A stretch of 28,530 nt of DNA, taken from an uncultured Lachnospiraceae bacterium (lineage in GTDB: Bacteria > Bacillota > Clostridia > Lachnospirales > Lachnospiraceae). The stretch covers positions 1 through 28,530 of the forward strand of contig CAKRYY010000037.1 of assembly GCA_934432885.1 (NCBI GenBank), given 5' to 3'. Shown here piece by piece: positions 1 through 5,946 of this stretch. The first letter of the stretch is position 1. Each line of letters begins with the position of its first letter. Made by a program: the position numbers and the translations under genes. The notes below the pieces were generated by a model, which was given only the letters and a program-made list of their open reading frames with translations, had not been told where the DNA came from and searched no databases.

Positions 1-1
1 G

Positions 2-127
2 AATTTTTCTATGCTGGAGGATTTTTTAAAAATCTGGATTCCAAGAGAAGAATATTATTTTAATACCTGCCATGTACGGGAATATTGCGACCTGATAATT
101 GACAATGGCGGAGAGGAGAATCAATAA
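2..127 (+). CDS. C-terminal fragment of an upstream gene, product unidentified (possibly nucleoside-kinase-like)
   Basis: An open frame runs from the window edge to a TAA stop that overlaps the ATG of the next gene (TAATG), a typical translational coupling arrangement. The visible 41 residues end in FNTCHVREYCDLIIDNG followed by a short acidic tail. The pattern of aromatic and His residues, then a 'D-L-I-I-D-N' strand near the C-terminus, resembles the end of uridine-kinase-like P-loop proteins, but the Walker A region lies outside the window, so this is only a guess. The coupling and the absence of stops make it a believable real gene end. Confidence 0.6.
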   Translation, partial: NFSMLEDFLKIWIPREEYYFNTCHVREYCDLIIDNGGEENQ

Positions 128-663
128 TGGGTAAGGTGTTGATATTGACAGGAAGTATGCGTAAGGGAGGAAATACCGATTTGCTTGCGCAGGCATTTGC
201 AGAGGGTGCAGAAAAAAATAATGAGGTTGAAATCGTATCGGTAGCTGATTATAAGGTAAATCCCTGTATTGGGTGCAATTCCTGCTTTACAAGAGAGAAA
301 AATGAATGCTTTCAGAATGACGATATGCCCGTGATATATGAGAAATTAAGAGAAGCCGACACAGTTGTAATTGCTTCACCAGTATATTTTTATGGCATCA
401 GTGCGCAGCTGAAGGCTGTTATCGACAGACTGCATACACCTATGAGAGACGAATTCCATATTAAAAGGCTGGCTTTGCTGCTGGTAGGGGCCGCTTCGCT
501 GCCGGAGCTGTTTGATGCAATTAAGCTGCAGTATCAGCTTGTATTAAATTTCTTTCATCTGGAGGATGCGGGAATGGTGTTGGTAAGAGGCGCCAAAGAT
601 AAGGGCGATGTTAAAAATGGTGATGGATTAAAGAGAGCGTATGAATTGGGAGAATCTATTTAA
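127..663 (+). CDS. Iron-sulfur flavoprotein / NADPH-dependent FMN reductase family protein
   Basis: A 178-aa flavodoxin-like protein. The N-terminus has the FMN phosphate-binding loop of this family (GSMRKGGNT, residues 9-17). A cysteine cluster follows: C47-X2-C50-X2-C53-X7-C61, which fits the compact CX2CX2CX4-7C motif that binds a 4Fe-4S cluster in archaeal and clostridial Isf proteins. The segment ASPVYFYGISAQLKAVIDR (near residues 85-103) is the usual second flavin-contacting region. Such proteins are cytoplasmic electron carriers or reductases; the physiological partner is unknown. The start codon overlaps the stop of the upstream gene, so the two are probably co-transcribed. A strong terminator follows about 40 bases after the stop. 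The family is clear; the specific reaction is not. Confidence 0.85.
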   Translation: MGKVLILTGSMRKGGNTDLLAQAFAEGAEKNNEVEIVSVADYKVNPCIGCNSCFTREKNECFQNDDMPVIYEKLREADTVVIASPVYFYGISAQLKAVIDRLHTPMRDEFHIKRLALLLVGAASLPELFDAIKLQYQLVLNFFHLEDAGMVLVRGAKDKGDVKNGDGLKRAYELGESI

Positions 664-703
664 AGAACAAAGTATGTGAGAGGAATTCCTGAGTATATAA
701 AAA

Positions 704-747
704 GGGTCTGCCTGATGAAGCTTAAGTCATCAGACAGACCTTTTTTT
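704..747 (+). terminator. Rho-independent terminator after the flavoprotein gene
   Basis: The arm GGGTCTGCCTGATGA pairs with TCATCAGACAGACC across a short AGCTTAAG-type loop, giving a stem of about 14 pairs including G-T pairs, followed directly by seven T residues. Confidence 0.88.
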
Positions 748-778
748 CTGCAATAGGAATTTCCTATTGCAGAAAAAA
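742..778. repeat. 18-bp near-perfect palindrome, likely bidirectional terminator or mobile hairpin repeat
   Basis: The left arm (six T, then CTGCAATAGGAA, 742-759) is the exact reverse complement of the right arm (761-778), with one unpaired base between them. The T-run on one side and A-run on the other allow termination in both directions. It starts inside the T-tract of the preceding terminator. The core GCAATAGGAA recurs at 18008-18017 next to another terminator, which suggests a dispersed intergenic repeat. Confidence 0.7.
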
Positions 779-784
779 TATAAA

Positions 785-860
785 TGCGCAGCTCGCGGAG
801 ATGAATTTTGCCTTACAGGCACTGCTCACGCGCAGAGAGTTTACAAGCAAACTCTTTTTT
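785..860 (+). repeat. Intergenic hairpin cluster ending in a terminator-like AAACTCTTTTTT tail
   Basis: TGCGC (785-789) pairs with GCGCA (830-834), enclosing a small GCCT-TAC-AGGC hairpin (810-820). It is followed at once by AGAGTTT-loop-AAACTCT (836-855) and a T-run to 860. The last 15 bases (846-860) are repeated exactly at 27357-27371. The element lies between convergent genes and could stop + strand transcription, but its shared sequence points to a repeat family as well. Confidence 0.6.
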
Positions 861-874
861 AGTTTTGATTTTAT

Positions 875-2098
875 TTAATACTTTATTTCTTTTCCTTCTT
901 TTCTCCACTGTCTGAATTCTGCGGATGCAGACAACAGAAGGTCGGAGGAGGAGTTTAATGCAGTCTCTACAGAGTCCTGAATAACACCGATAATAAAGCC
1001 TACGCCTACAATCTGCATTGCAATGTCATTTGAGATGCCAAACAGTGAGCATGCCATAGGAATTAACAGCAGGGAACCGCCGGCAACGCCGGATGCACCG
1101 CAGGCTGCAAGTGTTGCGAGAACACTCAGTATGATGGAGCTCATGAGGTCTACATGGATGCCGAGTGTATTGGCTGCGGCAAGGGTCATAACCGTAATGG
1201 TAATAGCAGCGCCGTCCATGTTGATAGTAGCGCCCAGAGGAATGGTTACGGAGTAAGTATCCTTATCAAGTCCCCATTCTTCACAGGCTTTCATATTTAC
1301 AGGGATATTCGCTGCGGAGCTTCTCGTAAAGAATGCGGTAATGGCACTCTTTTTCAGGCATTTGAAAATTAAAGGATACGGATTCTTACGGATACACCAG
1401 AATACGATAATCGGGTTGGTTACGAAGTAGATAAACAGCATGGAGCCTACTAAAACCAACAGAAGCTTTCCATACTCGGAGAAGATTTCCAGACCATTGC
1501 TGGAAATGGAGCTGAATACCAGACCGAGGATTCCGAAAGGAGCCATGCTGATAATCCAGCTTACCACCTGTGATAATCCGGCGGAAATATCATCCAGCAC
1601 CTTCTTGGTGCTTTCACTTGCGGCTCTCATGCCGATACCGATGATGACACCCCATGCAAGAACACCGATGTAGTTGGCATTGAGCAGAGAAGAAACCGGG
1701 TTAGCGACCATGTTCAGCAATAATGCTTTTAACACTTCGACAATACCATCGGGAGCTGCCATGTCTGTGGCGGCATCTGCCAGCGTAAGCGTTACAGGAA
1801 ACAGCTTACTGGAGATAACGGCTACAAAGGAAGCAAGCAGGGTACTGAACATATACAGGATAATGACGGTCTTGATAATGCCACCGTGACTTTTGCCTGC
1901 ATGGCTTAAGGAACTGATCAGCAGGAAGAATACGAGCAGAGGAGCGATTGCCTTGAGCGCGCCTACAAATACATCTCCCAGAATTGCGATACCAGTTGCA
2001 TTCGGAACGGTAAGTCCCAGGATGACACCGATAATAAGACCGCAGACAATCCGCAGAATCAGACTGATACTGTTCCACTTTTCAAATAGTTTTTTCAT
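875..2098 (-). CDS. sstT: Serine/threonine:sodium symporter SstT
   Basis: A 407-aa integral membrane protein of the dicarboxylate/amino acid:cation symporter (DAACS) family, which imports serine and threonine with Na+. Diagnostic segments are the serine-rich FFTRSSAANIPV re-entrant loop, PLGATINMDGAAI in TM7, the small-residue-rich CGASGVAGGSLLLIP loop, and DSVETALNSSSD in TM8, which fit SstT better than glutamate carriers. A GTG nine bases upstream is also open, but the ATG at 2098 has AAAGAG at a good distance (8 bases), while the GTG lies directly against it, so ATG is preferred. The gene is alone on its strand, with its own promoter at 2150-2178. It converges on the flavoprotein operon across the hairpin cluster at 704-860. 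Confidence 0.92.
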   Translation of the reverse strand: MKKLFEKWNSISLILRIVCGLIIGVILGLTVPNATGIAILGDVFVGALKAIAPLLVFFLLISSLSHAGKSHGGIIKTVIILYMFSTLLASFVAVISSKLFPVTLTLADAATDMAAPDGIVEVLKALLLNMVANPVSSLLNANYIGVLAWGVIIGIGMRAASESTKKVLDDISAGLSQVVSWIISMAPFGILGLVFSSISSNGLEIFSEYGKLLLVLVGSMLFIYFVTNPIIVFWCIRKNPYPLIFKCLKKSAITAFFTRSSAANIPVNMKACEEWGLDKDTYSVTIPLGATINMDGAAITITVMTLAAANTLGIHVDLMSSIILSVLATLAACGASGVAGGSLLLIPMACSLFGISNDIAMQIVGVGFIIGVIQDSVETALNSSSDLLLSASAEFRQWRKEGKEIKY

Positions 2099-2142
2099 GA
2101 TTAACACTCTTTTCTTTTGATTTGTGCGTTAAAACAAACGCT

Positions 2143-2163
2143 AAATTCTATTATATAGAATTT
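2143..2163. promoter_or_regulatory. Palindrome overlapping the sstT -10 box, candidate operator
   Basis: AAATTCTA (2143-2150), five bases, then TAGAATTT (2156-2163): perfect 8-base arms surrounding the -10 element. A second small inverted repeat, GTGTG-TTTAT-CACAC, lies at 2179-2193 just upstream of the -35. Either could bind a repressor, but AT-rich palindromes also arise by chance. Confidence 0.3.
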
Positions 2164-2178
2164 TCGTATCAAGGACAA
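2150..2178 (-). promoter_or_regulatory. Promoter of sstT
   Basis: Read on the minus strand: TTGTCC (2178-2173), a 17-base spacer, and a consensus TATAAT (2155-2150). The start codon lies about 50 bases downstream. Confidence 0.72.
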
Positions 2179-2234
2179 GTGTGTTTATCACACGGACATT
2201 CCTCCTGATTTGTTTTTAATACAGGAAAAGCAGA

Positions 2235-2263
2235 TTGTTGAATCCGTGCTTCTATGCTATAAT
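2235..2263 (+). promoter_or_regulatory. Promoter of the 74-aa protein / thiolase operon
   Basis: TTGTTG (2235-2240), exactly 17 bases, then TATAAT (2258-2263). It leaves a leader of about 160 bases before the first start codon, which is filled by the folded region described next. Confidence 0.8.
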
Positions 2264-2277
2264 GTAATGAGTGCAAA

Positions 2278-2422
2278 AGAAAAACAAGCGGCTGCGTAAG
2301 CAGACATTTGTTTTTCTGCGCCCATTAACGAGCAAACTGCCTGCGAAGCAGGCAAGTGAGCGCGGATAGCGCGGGTTTGCGAGTCTATAAAATAATCACC
2401 ACTCTCCCCTGCGAAGCAGGAG
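2278..2422 (+). promoter_or_regulatory. Highly structured 5' leader with a three-way junction and a hairpin over the ribosome binding site
   Basis: Three structures can be read. AGAAAAACAA (2278-2287) pairs with TTGTTTTTCT (2308-2317), with an inner CTGC-GTAA-GCAG. GCAAAC (2332-2337) pairs with GTTTGC (2375-2380), enclosing TGCCTGC-GAA-GCAGGCA (2338-2354) and CGCG-GATAG-CGCG (2361-2373), a three-way junction. CCTGC-GAA-GCAGG (2408-2420) places most of the AGGAG Shine-Dalgarno sequence (2418-2422) in its 3' arm. No known riboswitch class was recognised. It may be an intergenic repeat, a translational control element, or both. Confidence 0.5.
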
Positions 2423-2429
2423 AAAGAGC

Positions 2430-2654
2430 ATGGAGCAAAAAGAGATGAGCAAATACGATTCCTTATGGAACTATATAAAGGAAAGAGGCGAAGACTCCTT
2501 TAAATTATCCTTTGAAGAAATACAGAATATCGCAGGAGTGCCAATCGACCACTCCTTTTTGAAGTATAAGAAAGAGCTTACACAATACGGTTTTCAGGTT
2601 GGAAAGATTTCCATGAAGGAACAGACCGTTATTTTTAACAGGACTGATATATAA
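2430..2654 (+). CDS. Small hypothetical protein (74 aa), DUF7662-like
   Basis: A short soluble protein without signal peptide or membrane segment. It has the pattern KYDSLWNYIKERG...FKLSFEEIQNIAG, which resembles small proteins with a 'KYDPLWEYL...LTFEEIEEILG' layout (DUF7662-type), found in bacteria as free-standing proteins of unknown function. The C-terminal half (residues 45-72) looks like a beta-hairpin ending in a basic residue. Start: AGGAG at 2418-2422 lies seven bases before the ATG, and the promoter and leader point to it. The thiolase gene begins 35 bases after its stop, so the two are likely co-transcribed. No function should be inferred from the thiolase neighbour. Confidence 0.72.
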   Translation: MEQKEMSKYDSLWNYIKERGEDSFKLSFEEIQNIAGVPIDHSFLKYKKELTQYGFQVGKISMKEQTVIFNRTDI

Positions 2655-2689
2655 TCAAAAAATAAAGAAAAAGAGAAGGAGAGAGAAAA

Positions 2690-3871
2690 ATGGGAAGAAA
2701 GGTAGTTTTGGCAGGTGCATGCAGGACAGCAATCGGTACAATGGGCGGAATGCTCAGCAATATTCCGGCGCCTGATCTTGCGACAGTAGTCGTAAAAGAG
2801 GCTCTTAAGAGAACGGGAATTGCACCGGAGCAGGTGGACGAGGTTTATATGGGCTGTGTTATTCAGGCAGGACTTGGACAGAATCCGGCAAGACAGGCGG
2901 CTGTAAATGCAGGAATTCCGGTTGAGGTGCCGGCAACGACCATCAACGTGTTGTGCGGTTCCGGTCTGCACTGCGTTAATCTGGCAGCAAAGCTCATTGC
3001 CAGCGGTGATGCAGACATTATCGTAGCGGGCGGCATGGAGAATATGTCTAAAGCTCCTTACCTTTTATATCAGGCAAGGTTTGGCTATCGTATGGGCGCT
3101 GCTAAGATGGACGACGCACTGCTTCGCGATGCGCTGACAGATGCGTTTGGCGGTTATCACATGGGAATTACCGCAGAAAATATCTGCGAGCAGTGGGGGC
3201 TGACCAGAGAACAGCTTGACGAATTTGCTGCATGGAGCCAGCAGAAGGCAGAAAAAGCGATTGCAGAAGGAAAATTCAAGGATGAAATCGTTCCGGTAGA
3301 AGTTAAGAAAAAGAAAGAGACGATTTTATTTGATACAGATGAAGGACCGAGAAAGGGCGTTACCAAGGAAAGCATTGCAGGTCTGCGTCCGGCATTTAAA
3401 GAGGGCGGCATGGTAACGGCGGCAAACTCCTCAGGAATCAACGATGCTGCGGCAGCCATTATTGTTATGAGTGAGGAAAAGGCAAAAGAGCTTGGCGTAA
3501 AACCTATGGCAACCTGGATTGGTGGAGAGCTTGCAGGCGTAGAGCCGAGAATCATGGGAATCGGTCCGGTAGCGGCGACAAGAAAGGTTATGGAAAAGAC
3601 AGGCTATCAGATTGGCGACTTCGACCTGATCGAAGCTAACGAGGCGTTTGCAGCACAGTCAGTTGCAGTTGGCCACGATTTGGGCTTTGACATGAATAAG
3701 TTAAATGTAAACGGCGGCGCGATTGCGCTCGGACATCCGGTAGGCTGCTCCGGCACACGTATTCTGGTAACACTGCTGCATGAAATGGAAAAGCGGGATG
3801 CAAAGAAGGGTCTTGCAACACTTTGTGTTGGCGGCGGCATGGGCTGCGCAGCAATCGTAGAGAGAGAGTAA
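2690..3871 (+). CDS. thlA: Acetyl-CoA C-acetyltransferase (thiolase)
   Basis: A 393-aa cytoplasmic enzyme that condenses two acetyl-CoA into acetoacetyl-CoA (reversible), the entry to clostridial butyrate and ketone-body routes. The full catalytic set is present: the acyl-accepting Cys89 in INVLCGSG, His349 in [14 protein letters not shown], and the base Cys379 in [11 protein letters not shown]. The length matches the family (about 390-395). The start has a purine-rich GAAGGAGAGAG binding site. No hbd, crt or bcd genes are adjacent, so this is an isolated thiolase whose pathway partners lie elsewhere. The symbol thlA reflects biosynthetic clostridial orthologs; atoB would be an equivalent name. 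The gene ends just before a bidirectional terminator shared with the convergent coaBC. Confidence 0.93.
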   Translation: MGRKVVLAGACRTAIGTMGGMLSNIPAPDLATVVVKEALKRTGIAPEQVDEVYMGCVIQAGLGQNPARQAAVNAGIPVEVPATTINVLCGSGLHCVNLAAKLIASGDADIIVAGGMENMSKAPYLLYQARFGYRMGAAKMDDALLRDALTDAFGGYHMGITAENICEQWGLTREQLDEFAAWSQQKAEKAIAEGKFKDEIVPVEVKKKKETILFDTDEGPRKGVTKESIAGLRPAFKEGGMVTAANSSGINDAAAAIIVMSEEKAKELGVKPMATWIGGELAGVEPRIMGIGPVAATRKVMEKTGYQIGDFDLIEANEAFAAQSVAVGHDLGFDMNKLNVNGGAIALGHPVGCSGTRILVTLLHEMEKRDAKKGLATLCVGGGMGCAAIVERE

Positions 3872-3883
3872 AGAGAGTAAATA

Positions 3884-3923
3884 AAAAACAGCCTTGGGAG
3901 ATTATCCCCAGGGCTGTTTTTTT
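3884..3923. terminator. Bidirectional terminator between thiolase and coaBC
   Basis: AAAAAACAGCCTTGGG pairs with CCCCAGGGCTGTTTTTTT across a short loop. Both outer flanks give T-runs in their respective direction. The last codons and stop of coaBC (3902 onwards) lie within the loop and right arm. Confidence 0.9.
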
Positions 3924-5104
3924 ATAATAGCGTCAAGCAGCTTTTCTGCGACCTCGTCCTTACTCATCAGCGGCAGGGCTGTTTCGCCCTCCTGTGTAAT
4001 CAGGGTAACGACATTGGTATCGCCTGCAAAGCCTGCGCCGGAAACCTTCAGGTTATTGGCAACAATCATATCCAGATTTTTCTTTTTGAGCTTTGCGCGG
4101 GAATTTTCCAGCATCTGCTGCGTTTCCATGGAAAAGCCGCACAGAAACTGTCCTTCCTTTTTATGTGCACCAAGATACGCTAAAATATCATCTGTCCGCT
4201 CCAGCGAAATAGAGAGCGCATCGTCGGATTTTTTCACCTTTTCAGAAGCAATTTCGGCAGGTCTGTAGTCAGCAACTGCGGCAGCTTTGATTATAATATC
4301 CTGCATGGGTGCTCTTTTTGTAACCTCATCAAACATTTCCTTTGCAGAAGTGATGGGAACAAAATCAAGATAGGGCGGCGGCGTAAGGTTAGTCGGACCG
4401 GAAACGAGCGTTACAGCCGCTCCGCGCAGCATACACTGCTTTGCGATGGCATAGCCCATCTTTCCTGTAGAATGGTTGCTGATAAAGCGGACAGGGTCGA
4501 TAGCCTCCACCGTTGGACCTGCTGTTACGAGGATATGAAGACCTGCAAGGTCCTTTTCATAAGAAACTGCATGCTCGATTGCGGCAAAAAGTGCCTCCGG
4601 CTCCGGCATTTTGCCTTCCCCTGTATCGCCGCAGGCGAGATAGCCTGTAGCCGGGGTAAGCACCTCCATGCCGTAGTGCCTGCATTTTTCAAGATTGTCC
4701 TGCAGAATCGGATTGTGGTACATGTGGGTATTCATGGCAGGAGCAATGATTTTGGGACATTCGCAGGCAAGGAAGGTCGTTGTCAGCATATCGTCGGCAA
4801 TGCCGTTTGCCAGCTTGCCAATGACATTGGCAGAGGCTGGAGCAACTAAAAATACGTCTGCCTGCTTTGCCAAAGATACATGCTCCACGCTGTATTCAAA
4901 ATTTCTGTCAAAGGTATCAATAAGACATTTGTTGCCGGTCAGTGTTTCAAAGGTAATCGGATTGATAAACTGAACAGCGTTCTTTGTCATCAGCACTGTG
5001 ATGTCAGCACCCTGTTTTTTCAGCATGCTTGCAAGCATGGCAATCTTATAAGCTGCAATACTGCCGGTAACGCCCAGCAGAACCTTTTTTTGTTGAAGTG
5101 ACAT
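3902..5104 (-). CDS. coaBC: Bifunctional phosphopantothenoylcysteine decarboxylase / phosphopantothenate-cysteine ligase
   Basis: A 400-aa enzyme catalysing two steps of coenzyme A synthesis: ligation of cysteine to 4'-phosphopantothenate (CoaB) and FMN-dependent decarboxylation to 4'-phosphopantetheine (CoaC). The CoaC half (about 1-180) has the flavin-binding GSIAAYK start, catalytic His75 in VEHVSLA, PASAN, the PAMN motif (122-125) and [10 protein letters not shown] with Cys158. The CoaB half (about 188-400) has [18 protein letters not shown], with Asn210 followed by HSTGKMG, then AAAVADYRP and a lysine-rich EKVKKS loop, as in bacterial CoaB. A good GGAGGG site precedes the ATG. It lies 27 bases after the ECF S component gene and is probably co-transcribed from the promoter at 5832-5860. 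Its 3' end forms part of the terminator. Confidence 0.95.
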   Translation of the reverse strand: MSLQQKKVLLGVTGSIAAYKIAMLASMLKKQGADITVLMTKNAVQFINPITFETLTGNKCLIDTFDRNFEYSVEHVSLAKQADVFLVAPASANVIGKLANGIADDMLTTTFLACECPKIIAPAMNTHMYHNPILQDNLEKCRHYGMEVLTPATGYLACGDTGEGKMPEPEALFAAIEHAVSYEKDLAGLHILVTAGPTVEAIDPVRFISNHSTGKMGYAIAKQCMLRGAAVTLVSGPTNLTPPPYLDFVPITSAKEMFDEVTKRAPMQDIIIKAAAVADYRPAEIASEKVKKSDDALSISLERTDDILAYLGAHKKEGQFLCGFSMETQQMLENSRAKLKKKNLDMIVANNLKVSGAGFAGDTNVVTLITQEGETALPLMSKDEVAEKLLDAIIKKQPWG

Positions 5105-5131
5105 AAGAGCCCTCCCTGCCAGATGAATCAG

Positions 5132-5761
5132 TTATTGGTTTTGAAATAGTCTTGCCGCAACAAGCGCTTTGGTAATCAGTGCGACAAGAATCGTAGCGCA
5201 GATGGCTTCCGGGATGCCGGAAGCGGTCACGGTTCCCATGACGAGACCGAATACGGCTGTCAGTGCGACCTCTTTTGCCTGTGCATACTGCTGCGCAAAC
5301 AGCAGATAGATACTGCCCATGACGGCAACTGTATTTGTCATGGCACCGAGAAAGCCGCAGATGCCATAGCTGAGTATGCGCGGACATTTTATTTTTTTCA
5401 GGAGAATGAAAGCCCAGCCTGCCACAACGCCGATTAAAATACGGCATCCGATGGAAACCCAGATGGCTTTGACTGCGCCGACAAGTCCTGTTGTACTCAT
5501 GAATGGTGAAAACGCAAAGGACAGAAGCGTGGGAGCGTAGGTGTTGCTTAGCATGGAACAGATTCCAAAAACACCGCCTAAAATAGCGCCCGCAAGCGGT
5601 CCCAAAAGAATAGCGCCGATGATGACCGGAATATGTACCGTTGTCGCCTTAATAATGGGAAGCTGTATCATCCCCAGAGGTGTATTTGCCAGTAAAATGA
5701 CAAGCGCAACCATAAGTGCGACACGAACCATCCAGCCGGTTCCTTTTTTTGATGTGTTCAT
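5132..5761 (-). CDS. ECF transporter S component, probable pantothenate (or precursor) uptake subunit
   Basis: A 209-aa, very hydrophobic protein with about six membrane segments, fitting the substrate-binding S component of energy-coupling factor transporters. Recognisable features are the N-terminal basic stretch then VRVALMVALVILLANTPLG, IKATTVHIPVIIGAILLGP, and a glycine-rich AGAILGGVFG segment, typical of group II S components. The frame is open further upstream to 5953, but AGGAGG lies ten bases before the ATG at 5761 and the extension would run back through the promoter, so this start was chosen. No ATPase or EcfT gene is adjacent, as expected for S components sharing a common module. 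Direct linkage to coaBC suggests the substrate is pantothenate (PanT-like). That is inference from context, not from binding residues. Confidence 0.82.
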   Translation of the reverse strand: MNTSKKGTGWMVRVALMVALVILLANTPLGMIQLPIIKATTVHIPVIIGAILLGPLAGAILGGVFGICSMLSNTYAPTLLSFAFSPFMSTTGLVGAVKAIWVSIGCRILIGVVAGWAFILLKKIKCPRILSYGICGFLGAMTNTVAVMGSIYLLFAQQYAQAKEVALTAVFGLVMGTVTASGIPEAICATILVALITKALVAARLFQNQ

Positions 5762-5796
5762 ATTTAGTTTTCCTCCTGTTATCGTTCTCCCAGATT

Positions 5797-5811
5797 TGGA
5801 CAAAATGTCCA
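5797..5811. promoter_or_regulatory. Palindrome TGGACA-AAA-TGTCCA in the leader of the ECF S component / coaBC operon
   Basis: Perfect 6-base arms separated by three A residues, located between the -10 of the leftward promoter (5832-5837) and the ribosome binding site of the ECF gene. Position and symmetry suit a repressor operator or a short RNA hairpin. No regulator gene is nearby. Confidence 0.4.
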
Positions 5812-5831
5812 TGAAGATACAATACGTGCCT

Positions 5832-5860
5832 ATCGTATCACGCTTTTTACAAAAGCGCAA
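5832..5860 (-). promoter_or_regulatory. Promoter of the ECF S component / coaBC operon
   Basis: On the minus strand: TTGCGC (5860-5855), 17 bases, TACGAT (5837-5832), with a leader of about 65 bases to the ECF start codon. It lies back to back with the hisS promoter. Confidence 0.65.
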
Positions 5861-5878
5861 GCAGCGGAAAGGTTCTGC

Positions 5879-5907
5879 TTGAAAATCAGCGGCAAAGAGT
5901 GTAGAAT
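5879..5907 (+). promoter_or_regulatory. Promoter of the hisS-aspS operon
   Basis: TTGAAA (5879-5884), 17 bases, TAGAAT (5902-5907). The leader is only about 33 bases, too short for a T-box, so tRNA-sensing attenuation of these synthetases is not seen here. Confidence 0.72.
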
Positions 5908-5946
5908 CGGAAAGGAATATAGCAATATAGGATAAAGGAGAAACAG

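Noticed and set aside
2185..2206. Mini reading frame (ATG TCC GTG TGA) after a perfect AGGAGG on the minus strand upstream of sstT
   Set aside because: It lies upstream of the sstT promoter, so it would not be transcribed from it; three codons only.
5908..5946. T-box riboswitch upstream of hisS-aspS
   Set aside because: The leader is only about 33 bases, with no specifier loop or TGG bulge sequence.
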